Source of the DNA: CAYJMQ01 sp964371555 | Lineage (GTDB): Bacteria > Bdellovibrionota > JACOXK01 > 2-02-FULL-40-11 | Assembly (NCBI GenBank): GCA_964371555.1 | Contig: CAYJMQ010000017.1 | Location: 1-34,561 of the forward strand | Direction of reading: 5' to 3' | Length of the DNA stretch: 34,561 nucleotides | Shown here: positions 15,621 to 23,335 of the stretch, in pieces | Layout of the letters: each line of letters starts with the position of its first letter | How positions within the stretch are numbered: position 1 is the first letter of the stretch | Made by a program: the position numbers and the translations under genes | The notes under the pieces: model-generated | Told to the model about the DNA's origin: nothing | What the model saw: the letters and a program-made list of their open reading frames with translations, nothing else | The model's database searches: none

Positions 15621-16844
15621 ATGGATGTAAAAAAAATCAGACAGGACTTTCCAATATTGGATCAAAAGATCAGGGGGAAGACGCTCATTTATTTTGATTC
15701 AGCGGCGACAAGCCAAAAGCCAAAAGAGGTGATCGAAGCCCTCGATCATTACTATCGGACACTCAATGCCAATATCTATCGGGGGATCTATTATCTTTCA
15801 GAAGAAGCGACAGAGGCGTATGAGCGAACGCGAAGAATCGTTGCGACATTTATCGGCGCCAAAGATGAACGTTCTATTGTGTTTACGCGCAACGCCACAG
15901 AGTCGATTAATCTTGTTGCCCAGTCATGGGGGCGAAAGAATCTCAAAGAAGGGGATGAAATCCTCTTAACGGAGATGGAGCATCATTCCAATCTGGTGCC
16001 GTGGCAGATCATTGCGAATGAAAAAGGGGTCGTTCTTAAATTCATATCGATTACGGAAGAGGGGCTTCTCGATCTTTCAAGACTAGATGAACTTTTAACA
16101 GACAGAACAAAGATTTTTGCCTTTACGCATGTGTCGAATGTTTTGGGAACCATTAATCCCGTAAAAGAGCTTGTTCAGCGCGCGCACGCGGCGGGGGCTG
16201 TTGTTTTGGTTGATGGGGCACAGGCTGTTCCTCATATGAAAGTCGATGTCGAGGAGTTAGGGTGTGATTTTTATGCCTTTTCCGCGCATAAGATGCTTGG
16301 GCCGACCGGGGTAGGCGTTCTCTATGGAAAACCTGAGATTCTTCAAAATATGCCTCCTTTTTTGGGGGGTGGGGAGATGATTATGGAGGTCTACCCCCAG
16401 TATTCAACGTGGAAAGAGATCCCATTTAAGTTCGAAGCAGGCACCTCCAATATTGCGGATGTGATCGTTTTTTCAAAAGCAATTGAATATCTGCAAAAAG
16501 TAGGCCTTGATGAAGTCCGTCGTCATGAAAAATTGATTACTGAATACGCGCTCAAGCGGCTGAAGGAACTGGGTGATATTCATATCTTTGGTCCATCGAA
16601 TGTAGAGATAAAAGGGGGGGTGATTTCTTTTAAATTGGACGACATGCATCCCCATGATTTGGGGACATTGCTCGATCATGAAGGGATTGCAATTCGCGCG
16701 GGTCACCATTGCGCGCAGCTTCTCATGCGAAAACTCGATGTTCCGGCTACGGCACGCGCGAGTTTTTATCTCTACAATACAAAAGAAGAAGTAGACCGGT
16801 TTGTTGAGGTCTTGGATAGAGCGAGGAAATATTTTGGCAGGTGA
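15621..16844 (+). CDS. sufS: SufS cysteine desulfurase (group II)
   Basis: The 407-residue protein is a PLP enzyme that takes sulfur from cysteine as a persulfide and passes it to the scaffold. The PLP lysine is K224 in FSAHKMLGPTGVGVLYG, and the catalytic cysteine is C364 in RAGHHCAQLLM, in the short loop typical of SufS. ATG 15621 is preferred, with GAGGTG at 15609-15614; an in-frame GTG at 15612 is the alternative. Group II desulfurases such as E. coli SufS also act on selenocysteine, which matters given the apparent selenoprotein gene at the end of this operon. It overlaps the next gene by 11 bp. Confidence 0.96.
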   Translation: MDVKKIRQDFPILDQKIRGKTLIYFDSAATSQKPKEVIEALDHYYRTLNANIYRGIYYLSEEATEAYERTRRIVATFIGAKDERSIVFTRNATESINLVAQSWGRKNLKEGDEILLTEMEHHSNLVPWQIIANEKGVVLKFISITEEGLLDLSRLDELLTDRTKIFAFTHVSNVLGTINPVKELVQRAHAAGAVVLVDGAQAVPHMKVDVEELGCDFYAFSAHKMLGPTGVGVLYGKPEILQNMPPFLGGGEMIMEVYPQYSTWKEIPFKFEAGTSNIADVIVFSKAIEYLQKVGLDEVRRHEKLITEYALKRLKELGDIHIFGPSNVEIKGGVISFKLDDMHPHDLGTLLDHEGIAIRAGHHCAQLLMRKLDVPATARASFYLYNTKEEVDRFVEVLDRARKYFGR

Positions 16845-17307
16845 ATTTGAAGCGCTTGATGATCTTTATCGGGAAGTGATCCTCGATCACTATAAGAATC
16901 CGAGGCATCACGAACAGGTTGTGCCGCATGATGTTCAGCAAGAGGGTTTCAATCCGCTCTGTGGGGATCTGATTGTGATCCAACTCAAATTTGGAGGCCT
17001 TGAGCCAGTCTCACCAGTCTTAATTGAACAGATCGGTTTTTCCGGAAAAGGGTGCTCGATTAGTCAAGCCTCTGCGTCGATTTTGACGGAAGAGGTGCAG
17101 GGGAAATCGCTCGAAGAGGTGCAAAAGAAAATAGATCTCTTTAAACAGATGATGCATGGAAAGCTCGATCCGGAAACGATTGAGTCGCTGGGAGATCTTG
17201 AGGCTCTTTCCGGGGTTCAAAAATTTCCAGTCAGAATCAAATGCGCGCTTCTTCCCTGGACGACGCTTGAAGAAGCATTTGACTTCTATCTGAAAAAAGG
17301 GGGATAA
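16834..17307 (+). CDS. sufU: SufU/IscU-like sulfur acceptor, TTG start
   Basis: I place the start at TTG 16834 because GAGGAA at 16823-16828 lies at the right distance, and LAGEFEALDDLYREVILDHY then matches the SufU N-terminus. That gives 157 residues, overlapping sufS by 11 bp. The three conserved cysteines are C43 (LCGD), C74 (GKGCSIS) and C137 (RIKCALLPW), with Asp45. In Gram-positive bacteria SufU is a zinc-dependent sulfur acceptor for SufS rather than a scaffold. Here it replaces SufE, which is absent from the operon. Confidence 0.92.
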   Translation: MAGEFEALDDLYREVILDHYKNPRHHEQVVPHDVQQEGFNPLCGDLIVIQLKFGGLEPVSPVLIEQIGFSGKGCSISQASASILTEEVQGKSLEEVQKKIDLFKQMMHGKLDPETIESLGDLEALSGVQKFPVRIKCALLPWTTLEEAFDFYLKKGG

Positions 17308-17314
17308 ATCGCGT

Positions 17315-17623
17315 ATGCAGAAAGATCCAGAACTTTTAGAGCTCGTTCGTCCCATACAGGATCCGGAGCTTTTTATCAGCATTGTCGAATTGGGGCTCGT
17401 CTATGGCATAGAGCGTGCCGATGAAGAGACGATCCGGGTCGATGTGACGCTGACCAGCCCGGGTTGTCCGCTCGGCCCGCAGATTAAAGAAGAGGTCGAG
17501 AAGATTCTTAAAGAAAAGATTCCCGGCATTAAAAACGTTCAAATTGAATTTGTCTGGGATCCGCCGTGGGACCCCCGGGTTCACTGCTCTGAAGATGCCA
17601 AAATGCAGCTGGGGATATTTTAA
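17315..17623 (+). CDS. SufT/MIP18-family (DUF59) Fe-S maturation protein
   Basis: At 102 residues this is a single DUF59 (FeS assembly P) domain. PIQDPELFISIVELGLVYGI and the LTSPGCPLGP motif with C51 are diagnostic, as is the C-terminal VWDPPWDPRV. Relatives include bacterial SufT, PaaD and eukaryotic CIA2/MIP18, which help deliver Fe-S clusters to target proteins. Position directly after sufU fits a SufT role in cluster trafficking. It starts 7 bp after the sufU stop and ends 2 bp before the selenoprotein-like gene, so these appear co-transcribed and coupled. Confidence 0.92.
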   Translation: MQKDPELLELVRPIQDPELFISIVELGLVYGIERADEETIRVDVTLTSPGCPLGPQIKEEVEKILKEKIPGIKNVQIEFVWDPPWDPRVHCSEDAKMQLGIF

Positions 17624-17625
17624 AA

Positions 17626-18180
17626 ATGGAAAAGCCCCTGCCAAATGAAAAAATAAATGAAAAAATTCCTGAGTTGACATTGCGGCGACCCAATGGGGAA
17701 ACTGTTTTATTCAGTCAATTTCTGGGAAAACCGGTTCTTCTTATCTTCTTGAGACATCTGGCCTGAATTTTTTGCCAGCAGCACCTCGTTGAGGTGCAAA
17801 AAAATCTGGATAAATTTCACAATCTGGGCGTTCAAATTAAAGTTGTCTCTTTTGCGCCGGCACAATCCCTTGAGTCGTATCTTCTCCAATTTTCATGGAA
17901 GTTTGATCTTTTTTCGGATCCCGGACGGCAAATCTATAAACTTTTCGGGCTGGGGCGGGCAAAGCCGTGGAAAATATTTCACCCGAGGACCGTCATCAAA
18001 TTTGTCAAACTTGTTCTGAAAGGAACAAAAATTCAAAAGTCGAAAGAAGACGAATTCCAGATGGGGGGCGATTTTCTAATCGATGCGTCAGGCCATCTTC
18101 GATATATTTTCCGGAGTGAAACCCCCGATGACCGCCCATCCGTGGAGCAATTACTGAGCGCCTGCGGATCGGTTGTTTAA
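17626..18180 (+). CDS. Peroxiredoxin-like selenoprotein (PRXL2C/AAED1 type, UxxC), in-frame TGA read as Sec
   Basis: The frame from ATG 17626 encodes 184 residues if TGA 17764-17766 is read as selenocysteine (residue 47). Before it comes KPVLLIFLRHLA; after it IFCQQHLVEVQ, so the motif is U47-I-F-C50. Family members of the AhpC-TSA_2/PRXL2C type have FxRHxxCxxC here, so Sec replaces the first redox Cys exactly. Downstream, LFSDPGRQIYKLFGLGRAKPW and FQMGGDFLIDASGHLRYIFRS match the family without frame breaks. A SECIS-like hairpin follows the TGA. The product should be a cytoplasmic thioredoxin-fold thiol/selenol oxidoreductase; its substrate is unknown. It is the ninth and last gene of the suf operon, 2 bp after the DUF59 gene. 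The alternative is a Cys-to-stop mutation or base error. Sec machinery is not in the window. Confidence 0.85.
17767..17803 (+). promoter_or_regulatory. Candidate bacterial SECIS element
   Basis: Stem GCACCTC (17781-17787) and GAGGTGC (17791-17797) is perfect, with loop GTT (17788-17790). Flanking U (17768-17773) and A (17798-17803) runs can pair as a lower stem with a bulge on the 5' side. The loop is 21 nt after the TGA and starts with G, which agrees with the known bacterial SECIS pattern recognised by SelB. Confidence 0.75.
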
Positions 18181-18192
18181 CATCCTGCTAGA

Positions 18193-19398
18193 TTATCCTT
18201 CTTCAGGATTTAGGATTCTTTTTTGAATTTTGATTTTTGCGGAGGTTCTTAAGTCTCTCAGCCATTGCGTGTAGGCGTCATATTGTTTTTGATTGAGCGC
18301 GGTCTCAAGCTCTTGTTTTTCATCGAATTTTTTGGGATCCGCTGGCTTTCGCTCTTTAATTTTAAGGATATAGAATCGGTTTTTCAAAATAAGGGAGCGA
18401 TCGAAGAAAGCCCCTGTTTTTAGCTCAAACGCGCGATCCATGATCTCTGGCGCCTCTCCAATTTTGGGAATGAATTTTGTGTTTCTCGGGAATAATTCCG
18501 TTTCATCCCAGGAAAGCTTTTCCTTTTTCAGGATTTTTCCAAAGCCTTTGTTATTTCGATTGCGCCAAAGTTCGTCGGTGAGCTCTTTTGCGAGTTTTAT
18601 CCGTTGATCTTCCGCGAGCAGTGTTTGGAGGACCTCTGATTTTACTTCATCAAATGGTTTTGTTTTTTCTTCTCTGCCTTTGTTTTTGATTTTATAAAGG
18701 TGGCTGTTATTTGTATAATAATTTTGCGCTCTTTTCAGGTTTTCCGCTTTTTTTGCGAATTCTTCCATTTGGCTCGGGGTTACAGAGACACGGGAGGCGA
18801 GGGCATCGGGGTTAATCTGTATAAATTGAATGTTGACTTTATCATTTTTCAAAACATAGTCTTTGAGCACCTCATCGGGTGAGACTTTGACCTGACCTCT
18901 TATGAGGGTAATAACTTTGCGCTGTAAAAGATCGGTTCGAATGTTGTTTTCAAATTCCTGAGGCGCGATCAGGTTGGCTTAGAGAAGCGACAGAAAAAGA
19001 TCAGAGACAAATATCACCTCCGTTAGAAAAAAAGTGAGCTTTGTCAGCTGATCCCGAACCTCGGTGTCTGTGGTTTTGAGTTCCAGTTTTTCGGCCCCGG
19101 AAACAACCAGGCGCTGGTCGATGAGCTCATTCATCGTAACCTGTTTTAAGTTAAACTGATTTTCCATTTCCGGCGTAAATTTATCTTTCAAAATGTTTTG
19201 ATACATTCGCAAGGTATTTTGATAGTTGTTTTGAAATTCCTGAACTGTAATTTTTTTTCCATTGACGGATGCAACTTCTGTGGGGGCAAGCGATCTTCCA
19301 AAGTCGCCATAGAAACCCCAAAAAATAAAGACAATTGAAATGAGTGAAATAAAAACAGTCAGAAGAAATTTCTGCCTTTTACGGATCGCCTGTAACAT
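18193..19398 (-). pseudogene. PpiD/SurA-N-like periplasmic chaperone gene interrupted by in-frame TAA
   Basis: One frame of 402 codons runs from ATG 19398 to 18193, broken only by TAA at 18981-18979. The first part (139 residues) has an N-terminal membrane anchor (residues 12-30) and VNGKKITVQEFQNNYQNTLR, typical of the SurA_N domain of PpiD. After the stop, ANLIAPQEFENNIRTDLLQR continues the same domain in the same frame, so one sense codon (CAA or similar) became TAA. The remaining 261 residues stay open. PpiD is a membrane-anchored periplasmic chaperone; the parvulin domain appears to be absent here, the chaperone part running into PFDEVKSEVLQTLLAEDQ. It may be a recent pseudogene or a base error. 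It lies convergent to the suf operon. Confidence 0.75.
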
Positions 19399-19440
19399 GG
19401 CTTGAGACTCTAGTGAGAGAAGGTCAAAAAAGCAACTATT

Positions 19441-21069
19441 TTAAGGTCCTGGATTTCCTCTTCCTCCTCCAACTGCCGCACCCAAGCGATCATCGGCAGC
19501 TTTGGCTCTAATCGTAACATCCGGCCCCGGACCATTCATCGTAATAGTTGACGAGAGCGACCCACTTCCAAAAACGATATAGGCTTGCCCGGCGTCAGCT
19601 GCCAGATCGTCATTGTAGCCCTCCCCGAACAGAAAGTCTGGAAAACCATCGTTATTAACATCTCCAACTCCCGAAACTGAAGTTGCGAAATAAGAATTGG
19701 CAGCCTTGCCTTGAAAAGTCACATCAACCCCTTCTCCATTTAGGCGGTAAGATGATGATAGAGACGGACTGCCGTAGAGCAGAAAGGCCGCTCCTGAACC
19801 CGAGCCATTATCCCCATTTAGCAAAGCGCCTATCATGACATCGTGAATTCCATCGTCATTGAGATCCCCTGCACCAGATACTTCTTCGCCAAACCGATCG
19901 CTAGCGGCTTTTCCAGCAATGCTTAGATCTTGCTGAGCAGTTTGGGTATCGAGGGTTGCATTGGGAAAAGAGCTGCGCCCATAAATAATATAAGCCATTC
20001 CCGCGTTAAGGGCCACTTCATCACTGTATCCAGCCCCGACAATAACATCATCAAAACCATCGTTATTGATATCTCCAGCTCCAGAAACCGCTTCTCCGAG
20101 AAAGTCGTTTGCCGTTGTCCCGATCAGTGTCAAATTTGCGCCAGCTCCGTCCAGCCTAATCGTTGCCGTTAGAGAACTCCCCCCAAAAAGAACGTAAGCC
20201 GCTCCTTCGTCATCGCTTCCACCATCATTATTATAGGGCGCCCCCATAATCAGATCATCGAAACCATCTCGATTGATATCTCCTGCGGGTGCAATGGTTG
20301 GCCCCTGTGAACCCCCTAGCTGATATCCCAGCCTGTCTGATGCCGCCTTTCCCAGAATGCTTACACTCACACCTGCCCCATCTAAACGATAGTCAGCTGA
20401 AAGAGCAGAACCTCCATAAAGGATGTATACCGCTCCAGCATTGTTTGCTCCTGGACCATCGTCATTTTGATCCGCTGCCATTGCCATATCATCAAAACCA
20501 TCTCCATTCATGTCGCCGGCCCCCCCAACAGCTATTCCCAAACGATCGGTTCCCGCCTTTCCGAGAACTGTAACATTTCCCCCTGCTCCATTCATTTGTA
20601 TTGTCGCTGCGAGATTGGGACTCCCATAAAGGAGGTAAACAGCCCCGGCATTGTTCGCCCCCGGGCCATCGTTATTGCCATACGCGCCTACCACGATATC
20701 ATCGAATCCATCGGCGTTAACATCGCCCGCGCTGGTTAGCCCACGACTGAAAAAATCATTGGACGCTTTTCCCAAAAGGGTCACATTAACACCGGTACCA
20801 TTTAAGAGATAGGTTTTGGAAAAAGCGTCTGTTCCATAGAGGATATAGGCTGCTCCAGCAGCTCCTGCAATATCATCGTTTAAACGAGCGCCCATTAAGA
20901 GGTCATGAATTCCATCGCCATTGAAATCAGAACCGATTGTCTTTCCAGGAGAGTCGATAAAAGGCCCGCTTAGCTCTCTTGAAGAAAGATTATAAGGAAA
21001 TAAAATCGACAAAAATGTCAAAAAGAAAATTAAAAAAGTAGATGTATGTTTTTTAAAACGCCTACCCAA
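19441..21069 (-). CDS. Secreted FG-GAP (integrin alpha-type) beta-propeller protein
   Basis: I chose TTG 21069, which has AAGGGAG upstream and gives a clean signal peptide (MGRRFKKH then a hydrophobic core to about residue 27); the frame extends to 21300 but then runs through a repeat element. The 542-residue product contains seven FG-GAP repeats of about 62-65 residues, each with a calcium-loop motif such as GDVNADGFDDIVVGA, GDMNGDGFDDMAMAA or GDINNDGFDDVIVGA. These fold as a seven-bladed propeller on the cell surface or in the periplasm, often for adhesion or carbohydrate binding. The protein stops in the opening of a further repeat (DRLGAAVGGGRGNPGP), which may close the propeller or be a truncation. 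Confidence 0.85.
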   Translation of the reverse strand: MGRRFKKHTSTFLIFFLTFLSILFPYNLSSRELSGPFIDSPGKTIGSDFNGDGIHDLLMGARLNDDIAGAAGAAYILYGTDAFSKTYLLNGTGVNVTLLGKASNDFFSRGLTSAGDVNADGFDDIVVGAYGNNDGPGANNAGAVYLLYGSPNLAATIQMNGAGGNVTVLGKAGTDRLGIAVGGAGDMNGDGFDDMAMAADQNDDGPGANNAGAVYILYGGSALSADYRLDGAGVSVSILGKAASDRLGYQLGGSQGPTIAPAGDINRDGFDDLIMGAPYNNDGGSDDEGAAYVLFGGSSLTATIRLDGAGANLTLIGTTANDFLGEAVSGAGDINNDGFDDVIVGAGYSDEVALNAGMAYIIYGRSSFPNATLDTQTAQQDLSIAGKAASDRFGEEVSGAGDLNDDGIHDVMIGALLNGDNGSGSGAAFLLYGSPSLSSSYRLNGEGVDVTFQGKAANSYFATSVSGVGDVNNDGFPDFLFGEGYNDDLAADAGQAYIVFGSGSLSSTITMNGPGPDVTIRAKAADDRLGAAVGGGRGNPGP

Positions 21070-21131
21070 CTGGCGCGCTCCCTTTTTTCTAAAAAGCAAT
21101 AGAGAAAAAACGACTGCCGTGTTTACTATAT

Positions 21132-21266
21132 TAGATTCTGCTGAAAAAGTCATGCTGAGGGACGAAGTCCCGAAGCATCTCCTTCGAGATTCCTCGCACT
21201 GCGTGCTCGGAATGACACTTCGGCAACAGCCTCCTTTGCGCTCAGACACTTTTTCAGCAGAATCTA
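21132..21266. mobile_element. MITE-like element with 19-bp perfect terminal inverted repeats
   Basis: Arms 21132-21150 and 21248-21266 are exact inverted repeats whose outermost bases are TA, as for Tc1/mariner-IS630-type elements with TA target duplication. The interior has a GTCATGCTGAG...CTCGGAATGAC dyad and a GGGAC-GAA-GTCCC hairpin, like palindromic repeats spread through many bacterial genomes. It has no coding capacity. It lies upstream of the FG-GAP gene, inside the 379-bp gap before mreB; apart from it and a promoter candidate I see nothing in that gap. Confidence 0.7.
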
Positions 21267-21348
21267 TATTAGTTTTATGAAATTGCGGTGAAGCGTGCAA
21301 GTAAAATGTAGTGATAGGAATTTGCGATGAGTGGTTTTAGGAAAATGG

Positions 21349-21376
21349 TTGGGCAGAGAGCTTTTTCTTGTAATAC
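21349..21376 (+). promoter_or_regulatory. Candidate promoter of the mre operon
   Basis: TTGGGC (21349-21354), 16 bp and TAATAC (21371-21376) with a TTG just before the -10 would start transcription about 65 nt before mreB. The -35 is weak. No clear ribosome binding site precedes mreB. Confidence 0.3.
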
Positions 21377-21448
21377 TGTTTTGATTTTGTTACAAAAAAT
21401 TGATTAGCGGGGTGTTGAAAAAATGTCATTACCCTGCCGCATCTTCCT

Positions 21449-22483
21449 ATGTTTTGGGACAAATTCTTAGAGCGGTTTTCTCACGATCTTGCCATTGATT
21501 TGGGGACAGCCAACACGCTTGTTTTTGTGAAAGGGAAAGGGATTGTTCTTATGGAACCTTCCGTTGTTGCTGTCTATAAAGAGCAGAGCGGCGTAAAGAA
21601 GGTTCTTGCGGTAGGCAAAGAAGCGAAGGAGATGTTGGGTCGGACGCCGGGGAGTATTGTGGCGATGCGGCCGATGAAAGATGGCGTGATTGCCGACTTT
21701 GAAGTGACAGGCGCGATGCTTCGCTATTTTATTGACCGGGCGATTAAGAAAAAAACGCTCTTGAGGCCAAGGATTATGATTTGTGTCCCCTATGGCATTA
21801 CGGAGGTTGAAAGGCGCGCGGTGAGGGAATCAGCCGAGGCTGCCGGGGCCCGCGATGTCTATCTTATTGAAGAGCCGATGGCGGCGGCGATTGGGGCTGG
21901 GCTCCCCATTACAGAGCCGTCCGGGAACATGGTGGTCGATATTGGCGGGGGGACGACAGAAGTCGCCGTTATTTCTCTGGGGGGGATCGTCTGCAGCCGT
22001 TCGGTGCGGATGGCAGGCGATAAAATGGATGAAGCGATCATTCAATATCTGAAACGCAAACACAATATTTTGGTGGGGGTGATCACAGCGGAGCAGATTA
22101 AAATTCAAATCGGCACGGCCTATCCGGTTGAAGAAATTAAAACGATGGATATCCGCGGTCGCGATATTGTGGCGGGTATTCCCAGGACGGTAAAAATTAC
22201 CTCGGAAGAGGTTCGTGAGGCGATTTTGGAACCGTTGAATGTGATTGTCGAGGCTGTCAAGTATGTGTTGGAGAGAACGCCGCCGGAATTGGCTTCGGAT
22301 ATTGTCGACAAAGGGATTGTGCTGACAGGCGGCGGAGCGCTTCTTCACAATATTGATCTTCTTATCAAAGAAGAGACGAATTTGCCTGTTGTCATCACCG
22401 ATGATCCCCTGACAGCTGTGGTGCGTGGTTCCGGTAAAGCGCTTGAATATCTCGATAAATATCGAGGCGTGATGATTGAGTAG
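21449..22483 (+). CDS. mreB: MreB actin-like rod-shape protein
   Basis: This 344-residue protein is full-length MreB. Phosphate 1 is IDLGTANTLVFVKGKGIV; phosphate 2 is MVVDIGGGTTEVAVISLGGI; and the adenosine motif is VLTGGGALLHNIDLLI. It has RIMICVPYGITEVERRAV and the SAEAAGARDVYLIEEPMAAAIGAGLPI segment. It polymerises with ATP under the inner membrane and guides cell-wall elongation with RodZ, MreC/D, RodA and PBP2. It is the first gene of the operon, and the stop codon abuts the mreC start. Confidence 0.98.
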   Translation: MFWDKFLERFSHDLAIDLGTANTLVFVKGKGIVLMEPSVVAVYKEQSGVKKVLAVGKEAKEMLGRTPGSIVAMRPMKDGVIADFEVTGAMLRYFIDRAIKKKTLLRPRIMICVPYGITEVERRAVRESAEAAGARDVYLIEEPMAAAIGAGLPITEPSGNMVVDIGGGTTEVAVISLGGIVCSRSVRMAGDKMDEAIIQYLKRKHNILVGVITAEQIKIQIGTAYPVEEIKTMDIRGRDIVAGIPRTVKITSEEVREAILEPLNVIVEAVKYVLERTPPELASDIVDKGIVLTGGGALLHNIDLLIKEETNLPVVITDDPLTAVVRGSGKALEYLDKYRGVMIE

Positions 22484-23335
22484 ATGCTCCCATTCCTGAA
22501 AAAATATCGTCTCCCCATTATCATTGGGCTTCTGATCCTCGTCCCTCTTTTTAATCTTTCATCCAATTTAAAATCACCGAAAGAACTCAAATGGTATGAT
22601 CGCGTTGTGCTCTGGGTGATGGCCCCTTTTCAGAAAACGGTTACAGGGGGGATGAATCAGATTGTTTATGTGATCAATCATTATGTGCTTCTTACCAGCG
22701 CCAAGATAGAGAATGATGGCCTTAAAAAAGAAAACAGCAGGTTCGCGGAAATTGTGAGCAACATGCGGGAGATCCAAAGGGAGAATGAGCGGTTGAGAAA
22801 ACTCCTCGCGTTTAAAGAGAAATATCTCGCTTCCGGCGTTTCGGCGGAAGTGATCGCGCGCGATACGACGAGTGAATACCAGACGATACGAATCAACAAG
22901 GGGGGGGATGTTGGACTTAAAGTCCGTATGCCGGTGATGACGCCTGAAGGGATTGTGGGACAGCTGATTACGGTTTGGCAGCATTATAGCGATGTTTTGC
23001 TTCTTACGGATCAAAACCATGCGATTGATATCATTGTGCAGAGATCCCGGGCGAGGGGAGTTGTCAAAGGGGGAGATCGCCTGAAATGCGAGATCCATTA
23101 TCTGGCAAGGACGGACGATGTTGTGGTCGGGGATATTCTTGTTTCATCCGGTATTGAAGGGATTTTTCCAAAGGGGCTTCTCGTTGGCACGATTGGTTTA
23201 ATAGAAAAGAAGAAATTTGGAGTGTCGCAAAGGGTCGTCGTTTCGCCCGCAGTCGATCTTTCGAAATTGGAAGAGGTTCTCGTCATCACGAATCTTTCGA
23301 GCATAAAGCTCCCTCCAGACACAGCGATCCAATGA
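22484..23335 (+). CDS. mreC: MreC rod-shape periplasmic scaffold
   Basis: The 283-residue protein has one N-terminal membrane helix (about residues 10-25). A coiled coil follows (about residues 70-110, NDGLKKENSRFAEIV through RENERLRKLLAFK), then the MreC beta-domains (VIARDTTSEYQTIRINKGGD and VMTPEGIVGQLI). It bridges MreB/MreD to PBP2 and activates PBP2. It begins immediately after the mreB stop and overlaps mreD by four bases (ATGA). An eight-G tract lies inside the gene at 22900-22907. Confidence 0.96.
   Translation: MLPFLKKYRLPIIIGLLILVPLFNLSSNLKSPKELKWYDRVVLWVMAPFQKTVTGGMNQIVYVINHYVLLTSAKIENDGLKKENSRFAEIVSNMREIQRENERLRKLLAFKEKYLASGVSAEVIARDTTSEYQTIRINKGGDVGLKVRMPVMTPEGIVGQLITVWQHYSDVLLLTDQNHAIDIIVQRSRARGVVKGGDRLKCEIHYLARTDDVVVGDILVSSGIEGIFPKGLLVGTIGLIEKKKFGVSQRVVVSPAVDLSKLEEVLVITNLSSIKLPPDTAIQ

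Noticed and set aside
17794..18180. Independent 128-residue gene starting at ATG 17794
   Set aside because: It lacks the active-site motif and N-terminal strand, and the upstream sequence in the same frame encodes exactly those family parts. It is better read as the 3' part of the gene starting at 17626.
21070..21300. N-terminal extension of the FG-GAP gene to ATG 21300
   Set aside because: It reads through the MITE-like element and puts the signal peptide at residue 80 or later. TTG 21069 has a ribosome binding site and a proper signal peptide.
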